DNA from: Streptomyces fructofermentans
GTDB lineage: Bacteria > Actinomycetota > Actinomycetes > Streptomycetales > Streptomycetaceae
Assembly (NCBI RefSeq): GCF_014651055.1
Contig: NZ_BMWD01000014.1
Location: 1-64,000, forward strand
Direction: 5' to 3'
DNA length: 64,000 bases
Numbering within the stretch: position 1 is the first letter of the stretch; each line of letters opens with the position of its first letter. This document shows, one piece after another, positions 52,835 through 60,169 of the stretch. The notes beneath the pieces were generated by a model, which saw only the letters and a program-made list of their open reading frames with translations, did no database searches and was not told the DNA's origin. The position numbers were made by a program, and so were the translations under genes.

Positions 52835-53203
52835 TCACGCGGACGGCACCTTCCGGACAGCGGCCAACTCGGGGAAGGCGGTTTCCCAGGCTTCCAGAAG
52901 CGGCCGGCTGATCAAGGTGCGCAACACTGGCCACTGTCCGAGCAGCAGGTCCCGGTTCAGGAGAGTGACCAGGTCCTGGCGCTGCCCTTCGGCCAGGACG
53001 GTGCGGTAGAGGCCCATCCGCGAGCGCGGCTGCTCCAGGTCGTACGAGCGGCGTCCCGACCAGGCCACGTGCACTGGCAGGTCGACCGAACCGTGAGTGG
53101 GGCCCTCCAGGTCCCCAAGACGCGCGGGAAGCCGCTTGGCGTACTGCTCCCGGAGCAGCTCGAACGCGTTCGGCACCGGAAAGCGAGAGGAGCGGAGAAC
53201 CAT
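52835..53203 (-). CDS. Hypothetical protein, 122 aa
   Basis: A basic, mostly helical soluble protein (NAFELLREQYAKRLPARLGDLEG, then RMGLYRTVLAEGQRQDLVTLLNRDLLLGQWPVLRTLIS). No domain recognised. ATG 53203 has CAGGGG upstream. Codon use matches Streptomyces coding sequence. It lies convergent to the streptogrisin-like gene, 201 bases away. Confidence 0.55.
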   Translation of the reverse strand: MVLRSSRFPVPNAFELLREQYAKRLPARLGDLEGPTHGSVDLPVHVAWSGRRSYDLEQPRSRMGLYRTVLAEGQRQDLVTLLNRDLLLGQWPVLRTLISRPLLEAWETAFPELAAVRKVPSA

Positions 53204-53642
53204 GCCCCTGACTATCGCCTGCCCGCCCGCGCGGGTCACGACCGTCGAGGCGCGAACGCGTGCCGGGCCGTTGCCAGGGCTTCGGTGTAGTCAGATGCCG
53301 TCCGGTTCGGGTTGATCCACCGCACCTTGCGGTGTTCCGGGAGCGGAGTATGCGGCGGGGCGCTGGCCGCCGAGGCGGATCTCCTGGCCGTCGCGTCTCG
53401 CGTGGCCACAGTGCCGGGCAGTCCGAGCGGAGTGTTCGCGATGGTCACGAACGATGAGGCCGAGGAGATCGGTCTGGGGCGACGCATGGAACTGCCCCTC
53501 GGATAGTGCTCGACAGCGCCGGCGGGTGACACGCCGCCGGCTCGACGGCTCCCGACAAGCGGGACAGGCACAGACTTCCAAGATCATGGAGTTCTCGTGA
53601 TGCCAGTCGGCGCAAACAATCAAGGGGAAGCCTCCGCGCCGA
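53204..53642. other. Region with two antiparallel short frames, no gene supported
   Basis: On the minus strand an 83-residue frame from about 53487 (MRRPRPISSASSFVTIANTP to WINPNRTASDYTEALATARH) has AGGGG upstream; on the plus strand a frame reads ALAAEADLLAVASRVATVPG to LGRRMELPLG. Both have plausible codon bias, so I cannot say which, if either, is expressed. Confidence 0.35.
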
Positions 53643-53828
53643 TCAACTGCCCGAGCGCGTAAGGAGGTGAGCCACCCATGCGGCACCGAACAGCCCCAGC
53701 GGCACGAACGCACCTCCGAACGCCGCGGCCTCCCACGACCACCCGCTCCTGAAGCGCAGTACGCACATCAGCGTCAGCGCCACCGGCGGGCAGCAGAAGA
53801 TCACATACTTGACGTCCCGCTCATGCAC
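53643..53828 (-). CDS. Small membrane protein, 61 aa
   Basis: A short two-helix membrane protein: VKYVIFCCPPVALTLMCVLRF and AAAFGGAFVPLGLFGAAWVAHLL. GTG 53828 has GGGAG 6 bases upstream; longer in-frame readings start in poor sequence. No family recognised. Orientation divergent from the DUF1707 gene at 54119. Confidence 0.5.
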   Translation of the reverse strand: MHERDVKYVIFCCPPVALTLMCVLRFRSGWSWEAAAFGGAFVPLGLFGAAWVAHLLTRSGS

Positions 53829-54118
53829 CTTGGGCTCCCATCCCTCCACGAGGAGCCCAAGGTTCCCACAGGGCACCAGGTGAACCGGTCCGGATTCGGT
53901 GGAAACTCGGTCCCCTCGCGCGCCGTCGGTCGGCGGTGCGATGCGAGCGGCCGCCGCCGGCGTCCCGCACGGACGCACCGCCGGCACCCCGAAAGCCCTC
54001 ACACCTCGGGAACAGCCGACGGGCCCGGACGGGAGCCGTGTCGCGACATGGCGTTAGTCTGCTACTCGCGCCGCTCCCCGCGTCGCGCGAAGACGTTCGA
54101 GAGGACCAGGACGGACAC

Positions 54119-54769
54119 ATGTCGGGAGATGTCTCGCCCACCGAGAAGCACTCCGGCACCAGCCCGCAGCCCGAACTGCGCGCCTCTCACGCGGATCGCG
54201 ACCGGGTGGTGGACGTGCTGCGTATCGCGGCGGGTGACGGCATGTTGACCGCAGACGAGTTGGACGAGCGTCTGGAAGCCGCCCTGTCGGCGCGGACTTT
54301 GAGTGAACTCGCCGTGCTCACCGTCGACTTGCCAACCGTGTCGACCGCAGCTGACGGTACTGCCGCAGAGGTCAAGGACGTCGTCCGGATCGCGCAGGTG
54401 TTCAGCGGCAAGGTCGAGAGGACGGGCCGCTGGGTGCTGCCGCGACGATTGGAACTCGCGGTGACCTGGTGCGACGTGACGCTCGACTTCACCGAAGCCG
54501 TGATCACTCAGGACACCCTGCGAATCGATGTCGCCATGACAGGCAAAACCCTGACGCTGGTCACAGGGCAGGGCGTCGAGGTCGACACCGACGGACTGAC
54601 CCTGGTCCACTGCAGGCTCCGCCACCATCGCAGGCGGACACCCCCGGGCACCCCGGTCACCCTGCGCGTGGAACTGGTCGGCCACAAGGCCCACGGCAAG
54701 GTGGTGGTACGGCCCGCTCGTCGGACTCTGGGGCAGTGGCTGCTGCGCAGGCCCACACCCTCTCCGTAG
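54119..54769 (+). CDS. DUF1707 domain protein
   Basis: A 216-residue protein. The N-terminal part (about 18-70) is DUF1707: RASHADRDRVVDVLRIAAGDGMLTADELDERLEAALSARTLSELAVLTVDLP, a signature of actinobacterial membrane-associated proteins. The C-terminal half is beta-rich (LELAVTWCDVTLDFTEAVIT, DTLRIDVAMTGKTLTLVTGQGVEVD), like the YvqF-type cell-wall stress domain. No transmembrane helix. ATG 54119 chosen because the preceding sequence is Arg/Pro-rich and non-conserved. Function unknown; probably linked to envelope stress. Confidence 0.8.
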   Translation: MSGDVSPTEKHSGTSPQPELRASHADRDRVVDVLRIAAGDGMLTADELDERLEAALSARTLSELAVLTVDLPTVSTAADGTAAEVKDVVRIAQVFSGKVERTGRWVLPRRLELAVTWCDVTLDFTEAVITQDTLRIDVAMTGKTLTLVTGQGVEVDTDGLTLVHCRLRHHRRRTPPGTPVTLRVELVGHKAHGKVVVRPARRTLGQWLLRRPTPSP

Positions 54770-55100
54770 GAGATCGGCTCAGCCGGGACGAACCGCCGGT
54801 GGGGCGTTTCACCAGTGACAACGCATCGGGGTGGAGACAGCGAAAGGGAGTCACGACCATCGGCACCCTGACGGCCGGCGGTGCTCATCCCGGAGCCCGG
54901 AAGGCCGGCACAGGTCGTGCGGCATCGCCGCCCGACGAGCATGCTGGAGAGACCAGTGCACCCGCGCACCTCAAGACGTCAACGGGCCACGGGAGGGTTG
55001 GAGTGATGCCGAATACCGCCTCCGACCAGGCGTGATGCCGTCCCACCACAGGGTCTCGGGCCCTCTGAAGATCTCGGGCGCAGCGCGGAAGGGACGCAAG
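54770..55100. other. Intergenic region, no gene seen
   Basis: 331 bases between the DUF1707 and UDG-family genes. No gene or clear hairpin seen. An in-frame ATG at 55035 could extend the UDG gene into this stretch. Confidence 0.4.
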
Positions 55101-55745
55101 GTGGAGCCGGTGGACCTCGGCCGATTCTGGAAACTGCTCCATGCGCTGCCCGCCCCGGACGATGCGCAGTTCCTCTACGGACCGGAAGCCGACGGCAGGC
55201 TGCGTGAACGCAATCTGCGCCACTATCTCCAGCTGATGGGACACATTGGTCCCCGGACCGTCCTCCTCGGCGAAGCCCCCGGCTACCGCGGCGCCACCGT
55301 GAGCGGCATTCCCTTCATGAGCGTGGCCCAACTCCGGGCGAGACCCGGGCTGATCACGGGCTCCCCCGACGGGGACGGATTCGAGATCCCGGACGACCCG
55401 CCGGCACTCTCGGAAGCCTCCTCCACGATCGTGTGGCGTGCCGTCGCAGCGCTGCCGCCGCCGCTCCCGCTCTTCTGGCCCGTCTACCCCAACCACCCCC
55501 ACGAGGCGGGCAAGCCGCAGAGCAACCGGACACCGCGGGGCAGTGAGGTCGCCGCGGGCCTGCCCATCGCTCTGGCCCTCGTGGAGGCTTTCGACATCGA
55601 GACGGTCGTGGCAGTGGGCCGCAAGGCGCAGGACGCGCTCGCGCGAAACGGCGTGAAGGCGATCGCCGTACGCCATCCCGCACAGGGCGGCGCTCGCATC
55701 TTCACCTCACAGATCGCCCGGCTCAACGATCTCGCAGCGGAGTGA
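55101..55745 (+). CDS. Uracil-DNA glycosylase superfamily protein
   Basis: A 214-residue protein related to the uracil-DNA glycosylase superfamily: TVLLGEAPGYRGATVSGIPFMS fits the first motif (GxxPG), NHPHEAGKPQSNRTPRGSEVAAGLPIALALVEAF is the central part and VKAIAVRHPAQGG corresponds to the HPS-type motif. No iron-sulfur cysteines. GTG 55101 has GGAAGG upstream; ATG 55035 would add 22 residues. Substrate uncertain: such proteins may act on damaged DNA or have lost activity. Confidence 0.75.
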   Translation: MEPVDLGRFWKLLHALPAPDDAQFLYGPEADGRLRERNLRHYLQLMGHIGPRTVLLGEAPGYRGATVSGIPFMSVAQLRARPGLITGSPDGDGFEIPDDPPALSEASSTIVWRAVAALPPPLPLFWPVYPNHPHEAGKPQSNRTPRGSEVAAGLPIALALVEAFDIETVVAVGRKAQDALARNGVKAIAVRHPAQGGARIFTSQIARLNDLAAE

Positions 55746-55870
55746 GGTGCCTGGCCTCCAGCCTTGCCCCCCACCCCCTACCGACCCCAGCCGCCCCGTC
55801 CGCGTGATCACCTGGCGGCCCAGCCCTCGCACCGGGGCGGCTCAGCCGCCCGGCCTGCGCGAGCGGGGGC

Positions 55871-56551
55871 TCAGCGCAGTCGGCGTGCGCGCAGGACCAC
55901 GTCGTCGGTGTGGTGAGCGCCTGCGCCGCCGTCCGGGGCCACGCGTGGCCGCTGCTCGTCCACCTGCGTCTCCCAGTCGTCGGTGAGCAGCGCGGCCACC
56001 ATCGAGGGCCACACGTAGTCGGCCGGGTCGAAGCCGCTCTCGTGCGCCTGCTGGGTGTCCATCCCGGCGTGGTGCACGAGCAGCAGCACGCCGCCGGGCG
56101 CGACGGCCGCGAGCAGCGCCCGCTCGGCCGCGGCGTCGGGGGTGCGCAGCAGGGCCGGGTACTGCGCGGAGACCAGGTCGAAGGAGCCCGGCGGGAGCTC
56201 CGCCTCGGCCAGAGCGGCGTGCACCCAGCGAACGGTGACGCCGGCGTCCCGCGCGTGCCCGGCCGCCCGCTCCAGTGCCACGCCCGAGACCTCGAGTGCG
56301 GTCACGTCCCAGCCGCCGCGCGCGAGCCAGATGGCGTCCGCGCCCTCGCCGCAGCCGACGTCGAGCACCCGCCCGGGGGTGGGCCCGGCGGTCTCGGCGA
56401 CGAGTGCGCCGTTGGGCCGGCCGCTCCACAGCTGCTGCCGCTCGGAGTACCGGTTGTCCCACTCCGCCCGCACCGCGGGATCGCCGAGATACCGGTCGGC
56501 GGGCAGGGTGTCGTCGGTGGCGGGCGGTCCCGCGGTGGTGTCGTCAGTCAC
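55871..56551 (-). CDS. SAM-dependent class I methyltransferase
   Basis: A 226-residue methyltransferase: SAM-binding motif I RVLDVGCGEGADAIWLARGGW, motif II VTALEVSG, motif III HAALAEAELPPGSFDLVSAQYPAL, and the post-core LLAAVAPGGVLLLVHHAGM. Similar to tellurite-resistance/ubiquinone-type small-molecule methyltransferases. GTG 56551 begins a Thr/Pro-rich leader. Substrate unknown. It is convergent with the UDG-family gene. Confidence 0.88.
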   Translation of the reverse strand: MTDDTTAGPPATDDTLPADRYLGDPAVRAEWDNRYSERQQLWSGRPNGALVAETAGPTPGRVLDVGCGEGADAIWLARGGWDVTALEVSGVALERAAGHARDAGVTVRWVHAALAEAELPPGSFDLVSAQYPALLRTPDAAAERALLAAVAPGGVLLLVHHAGMDTQQAHESGFDPADYVWPSMVAALLTDDWETQVDEQRPRVAPDGGAGAHHTDDVVLRARRLR

Positions 56552-56982
56552 GGGCCCACCGTCGCCGAAGGCAACACCGTGGTGCCAGTCCTTTTGCCGG
56601 TCCGGCAAAAGTGGTGCGTCTCACGCCGTCGGGGGCGGCGGACCTGGGGGAAGCAAGGTGTTCCTGCTGTGCTCGGTCGGCGTTCCGAGGGCACCCAGCG
56701 CGGGCTTCGCACGGCTGCCGACGACCGGGCCGCGCCCCGCCCCGCCGTGTCGTGTCGTGCCCGGGCCGGGCACCGGGTGTCCTGGTCGAACCGGCACACC
56801 GATCACACCACCCGGCCCGCCCGCCGCACTCGCCGTCCTCGACGGCCGAGGCCCGGGAACATCACTTGCGACTGCTCCGGCAGGCATTGGGCACCAGGGG
56901 CAGGGCATCCGGGAATGGGGCGGGGCGTGGACCACACCCGCGGGTTCGCCCGTCGACGTCGAAGAATCTCAAGGAGGAGAAG
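56552..56982. other. Divergent intergenic region, no gene seen
   Basis: 431 bases between the methyltransferase and mscL genes. Near 56597 a direct or inverted TTTTGCCGG/CCGGCAAAA pair forms a hairpin-like site upstream of the methyltransferase start and could be an operator. Confidence 0.4.
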
Positions 56983-57426
56983 GTGAAGGGCTTCCGCAGC
57001 TTCATCCTGCGCGGCAATGTGGTCGACCTGGCCGTCGGTATCGTCATCGGGGCAGCCTTCACCGCCGTGGTGAACGGTTTCGTCGGCGCCTTCCTGACAC
57101 CACTGGTCGGGCTGGCGACGGGCGCCACCGGAAACATGAACCGCAAGACCTTCACCGTGGGCGCCACGGAGTTCCCCTACGGCCCCTTCATCAACGCGGC
57201 GATCAGCTTCCTCCTCGTCGCCGGCGCCCTGTACTTCCTGGTCGTCCTGCCGATCAACAAGCTGCACGAGCGCCTGGCTCCCCACAACGACGTCCAGGCG
57301 CCGAAGCGGGACTGCCCCGAGTGCCTCAGTCCCGTCCCCGACCAGGCCCGACGCTGCGCCTCCTGCACCGTCGCCCTGCCCCCCGTACCCGCCCAGGCCG
57401 AAGAGACCACCCAGCGCACCGGGTGA
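56983..57426 (+). CDS. mscL: Large-conductance mechanosensitive channel with zinc-ribbon tail
   Basis: A 147-residue MscL channel that opens under membrane tension to release solutes during osmotic downshock. Residues 1-95 are canonical: GFRSFILRGNVVDLAVGIVIGAAFTAVV (helix 1), FPYGPFINAAISFLLVAGALYFLVVLPINKL (helix 2). The C-terminal helix bundle is replaced by a tail with two CxxC pairs (CPECLSPVPDQARRCASC), a zinc-ribbon-like motif found in some actinobacterial members. GTG 56983 follows AAGGAGGAGAAG. Confidence 0.93.
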   Translation: MKGFRSFILRGNVVDLAVGIVIGAAFTAVVNGFVGAFLTPLVGLATGATGNMNRKTFTVGATEFPYGPFINAAISFLLVAGALYFLVVLPINKLHERLAPHNDVQAPKRDCPECLSPVPDQARRCASCTVALPPVPAQAEETTQRTG

Positions 57427-57502
57427 ACGACCGTCCACCCCTTTCAACTGGCGGCGTTTGCGCAGACGTTGCCCCTACTGTTCGATCATGCCTTTGACGT
57501 GC

Positions 57503-57524
57503 TCCCTGGCTTAAAGGGCAGGGA
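57503..57524 (-). ncRNA. Right-end hairpin, likely 3' part of the TnpB guide RNA
   Basis: TCCCTG and CAGGGA pair around a 10-base loop and overlap the tnpB stop codon at 57511. In this family the 3' end of tnpB and the element end give the guide (omega) RNA, whose guide lies just beyond the edge at about 57490. The exact RNA limits cannot be seen here. Confidence 0.45.
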
Positions 57525-58764
57525 TTCCGGTTTGGGTCGGTTGACCCTTCCGGGGGCTTCCTGTTTCACCGCGCTGTGCCGGGACTTTCGTCCTGGTCTT
57601 ACCGGCGCTCCACGAGGCGTTTTGCGTCTCCGCCCGTCCGGCGGCGACGATTCGGCGTCCTTCAAAGAGGACGTTGCGTGCTGCGTTGTGGTCACGGTCG
57701 TGCACGGTGCCGCACGCGCTGCATGTCCACTGGCGGACGTGCAGGGGCTTGGGACCGTCCCGGAATCCGCAGGCCGAGCAGACCTGCGAGGACGGGAAAG
57801 CGCGGTCCACCTTGGTGAAGGTGCGGCCGTGGAGGGCCGCCTTGTATTCCAGCATGCCGACGAACGCCGACCATCCCGCGTCGTGCACGGACTTGGCCAG
57901 CCGGGTACGGCCGAGACCGGACACCGCGAGGTCTTCCACATACACCGCTTGGCTGTCGCGAATGATCTGTGTGGAAGCCTTGTGGTGGAAGTCCCGGCGC
58001 CGGTCCGCCACACGCGCGTGCTGGCGTGCGACCTTGATACGGGCCTTGGCCCGGTTCTTCGATCCCTTGGCCTTGCGGGACAGCTCCCGCTGAAGGCGCT
58101 TGAGTTTCTTCTCCGCCCTGCGCAGGAAGCGGGGGCTGCCGATCTTCCGTCCGTCGGACAGGACAGCGAAGGCGGACAGGCCGAGGTCGATACCGGTGTC
58201 GATGTCCACCTCGGGCAGGAGGTCCGGCTCGGTGTCCACGACGCAGCTGAGGAAGTACCGGCCACAGCTGTCCTTGGTGACGGTCAGGGACGTGGGCGCG
58301 GCCGGAAGCCGACGGGACCACGTGACCTTGAGGTTGCCGACCTTGGCCACATACACCGTGCCGTCGCCCTGGAGGCAGAAGGCATTGGTGTTGAGGCGGA
58401 TCGACTGCCGGGTGTCCTTCTTCGACTTGTAGCGGGGAGGGCCGACCTTGCGGCCCTGCCGTTTGCCCTTGAGCGAGTCGAAGAAGTTCTTGTAGGCGGT
58501 GTCCAGGTCCCGCAGGGACTGTTGCAGGACGACCGCCGACACGTCGGCGAGCCAGGCGCGTTCCTCGGTGCGCTTGGCCTGGGTGATGCGAAGCCGGGAC
58601 AGCTCGGCCGACTTCACGTACGGCAGTCCTGCCGCGTGTGCTTCCTTGCGGTCGCGCAGGCAGTCGTTCCACACCACGCGGGCGCACCCGAACGCACGTG
58701 TCAGCGCACGGCGCTGGGAGGCGTCCGGGTAGGCCCGGTAGTTGTAGCGGAGCTGCACACCCAC
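57511..58764 (-). CDS. tnpB: TnpB RNA-guided nuclease (IS605 family)
   Basis: A 417-residue TnpB. Seen: N-terminal RYNYRAYPDASQRRALTRAFGCARVVWND, RuvC motif I DTGIDLGLSAFAVLSDG (Asp), motif II VYVEDLAVSGLG (Glu), a zinc finger CSACGFRDG...CSACG, and motif III DRDHNAARNVL (Asp), so the catalytic triad is intact. TnpB cleaves DNA matched to its guide RNA next to a short target motif and favours retention of the element. GTG 58764 starts the protein; GTG 58758 is also possible. No active TnpA remains beside it. Confidence 0.9.
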   Translation of the reverse strand: MGVQLRYNYRAYPDASQRRALTRAFGCARVVWNDCLRDRKEAHAAGLPYVKSAELSRLRITQAKRTEERAWLADVSAVVLQQSLRDLDTAYKNFFDSLKGKRQGRKVGPPRYKSKKDTRQSIRLNTNAFCLQGDGTVYVAKVGNLKVTWSRRLPAAPTSLTVTKDSCGRYFLSCVVDTEPDLLPEVDIDTGIDLGLSAFAVLSDGRKIGSPRFLRRAEKKLKRLQRELSRKAKGSKNRAKARIKVARQHARVADRRRDFHHKASTQIIRDSQAVYVEDLAVSGLGRTRLAKSVHDAGWSAFVGMLEYKAALHGRTFTKVDRAFPSSQVCSACGFRDGPKPLHVRQWTCSACGTVHDRDHNAARNVLFEGRRIVAAGRAETQNASWSAGKTRTKVPAQRGETGSPRKGQPTQTGIPAL

Positions 58765-58785
58765 GATCCTAGGACAATTGGTCTC

Positions 58786-58860
58786 ATGGATGGGCAGAAC
58801 GACTACAGGCGTGGCAGGCATGTTGTTTCGGCGATGCATGTGCACTTGGTCCTTGTGACC
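58786..58860 (+). pseudogene. tnpA: Truncated tnpA (Y1 transposase) start
   Basis: Twenty-five codons reading MDGQNDYRRGRHVVSAMHVH then LVLVT, matching the N-terminal strand of IS200-type TnpA proteins, divergent from tnpB. The match ends abruptly at 58860. The HUH motif and catalytic tyrosine are missing. Confidence 0.7.
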
Positions 58861-59003
58861 ATGTCGAGCGGTCGCGTTCCCTCGACGAAGCGCCGACGGG
58901 GCCGCTGGTCGTGGTCGAGGCCGAGCGAATCGTGTATACCGAGCACTGGCTGCGCCGCGACGGATTCGCGCCACGTCAGTTCTGGACCCGAGCGGACACC
59001 TAG
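58857..59003 (+). pseudogene. 3' remnant of a host gene at the element edge
   Basis: A frame reading DHVERSRSLDEAPTGPLVVV then EAERIVYTEHWLRRDGFAPR and QFWTRADT before TAG at 59001-59003. Codon bias is good and it has the look of a real C-terminus, but there is no start: it is joined to the cut tnpA. Family not recognised. Confidence 0.45.
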
Positions 59004-59470
59004 CAGGAAACTCTCGACCGGCCGCCGGGGCGCTCAGCGGGACTTGGCGGACTCCTCGGCTCGGGCCCGGCTGCCGGCGAGGCAGTGGGCGGGGGCGCCG
59101 GCGCGTTCCATTCTGTCGTCGTTCCGATCCGCAGCCGGTTGCCCGTCGAGGTCGCGCAGCTCGATCTCACGCGCCCATCGTCGCAGAGCGCCCGGGGCGG
59201 ACCTTGCCCGATACGGCGCCGCCGGGGACGGTGGCGCCCGGCAGTGCGGACGGGCGGCGCCGCTCGGGCCGTCGGATGTCGTCGACCTTCGAACGGCTGC
59301 GTACCCGCACGCGCCGGGCCGGGCCCCGGGGACGGCACGCCACACGGTTGCCGGGACGCGGACGGCCTCCACTCGGCGCGGCCCATGGCGACGTGCACGG
59401 GGTGTGCGCGGGCCGTCGCGCCGAGGCGGCCCCCGGGTGAGCCGTGTCTCACCGGGGCGGCGCCGCTTGT
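59004..59470. other. Intergenic region, no gene seen
   Basis: 467 bases between the element remnant and the PadR operator. Open frames on both strands are Arg/Gly/Pro-rich without start signals. Confidence 0.45.
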
Positions 59471-59490
59471 CTATGCAACGAGTTGCATAG
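59471..59490. promoter_or_regulatory. Perfect palindromic operator ahead of the PadR gene
   Basis: CTATGCAAC, GA, GTTGCATAG: two perfect 9-base half-sites with a 2-base centre, 13 bases before the PadR start. The AT-rich, TGCA-containing form is typical of PadR autoregulation sites, and nothing else so symmetric lies nearby. Confidence 0.75.
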
Positions 59491-59503
59491 AAAGCTGTGG
59501 GGC

Positions 59504-60106
59504 ATGGCGCTCGAACACGCGATCCTCGTCTCCCTGCTGGAGAAGCCCGGCTCCGGCTATGAGCTGGCCCGGCGGTTCGACCGGTCCATCGGCCGCTTCT
59601 GGACCGCCACGCACCAGCAGATCTACCGCGTTCTCAACCGCATGGAGCGCGAGGGCCTTCTCGCCGTCCGCGAGGTGCCGCAGCAGGGCCGCCCGGACAA
59701 GAAGGAGTACTCAGTCGCCGACCCCGGACGCGCGGCTCTCTCACGATGGCTCCACGAGCCGATCGAACCGGAGAGCCTTCGCCACGATCTCGCGGTGAAG
59801 ATCCGCGGCACCGCCTTCGACGACCCGGCGGCACTCATCGGCGAGGTCGAGCGGCACCGGGCGGCCCACTGCGACCGGCTTGCGCACTACCTCGCCGGGG
59901 AACTGCGCGACTTCACCGGGCCCGACGCCCCGGCCCCCCTGGACGCGGGTCAGGAACTGCAGCACGTCGTGCTGCGCGGCGGCATCGCGTACGAGCGGAT
60001 GACGATCGCCTGGCTCGACGACGTCCTCGCCACGCTCCACACCCTGGGCACGAAAGCCAGTGACGTGGCCGCCCCGCAGGGCAGCACGCCGGCCCCCTCG
60101 GCCTGA
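59504..60106 (+). CDS. PadR-family transcriptional regulator
   Basis: A 200-residue PadR (VirR/AphA-like) protein: LEHAILVSLLEKPGSGYELARRFDRSIGRFW, HQQIYRVLNRMEREGLLAVREVPQQGRPDKKEYSVADPGRAALSRWL is the winged helix, and the C-terminal part about 95-180 is the Vir_act_alpha_C helical dimerisation domain. ATG 59504; an upstream GTG would read through the palindrome. It precedes an acyl-CoA dehydrogenase gene by 63 bases, so it probably represses both. Confidence 0.9.
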   Translation: MALEHAILVSLLEKPGSGYELARRFDRSIGRFWTATHQQIYRVLNRMEREGLLAVREVPQQGRPDKKEYSVADPGRAALSRWLHEPIEPESLRHDLAVKIRGTAFDDPAALIGEVERHRAAHCDRLAHYLAGELRDFTGPDAPAPLDAGQELQHVVLRGGIAYERMTIAWLDDVLATLHTLGTKASDVAAPQGSTPAPSA

Positions 60107-60169
60107 GCGGCCCACTTCCCCCGTCCCCGTACAGCACTCTCCGACCCCTCCTCCGGAAGGCGACCATCC

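Larger units (their letters stand above)
57490..58860 (-). mobile_element. IS605-type element remnant with intact TnpB
   Basis: An IS200/IS605-family element: tnpB on the minus strand and, divergently, the first 25 codons of a tnpA-like gene at 58786-58860. At the tnpB end a short hairpin (57503-57524) overlaps the stop codon, the usual position of the right-end structure; I place the edge near 57490. At the other end tnpA is cut off at 58860 where a different coding frame begins, so the left end is lost. It cannot move by itself. Confidence 0.75.

Noticed and set aside
53236..53487. 83-residue minus-strand protein
   Set aside because: The plus strand has an equally good frame here, so neither could be supported.
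57692..58687. A 331-residue minus-strand frame overlapping tnpB
   Set aside because: Shadow of tnpB in another frame; no TnpB motifs in that reading.
58784..59003. A fused plus-strand gene made of tnpA start and downstream sequence
   Set aside because: The two parts are in different frames; they are separate remnants joined by a deletion.
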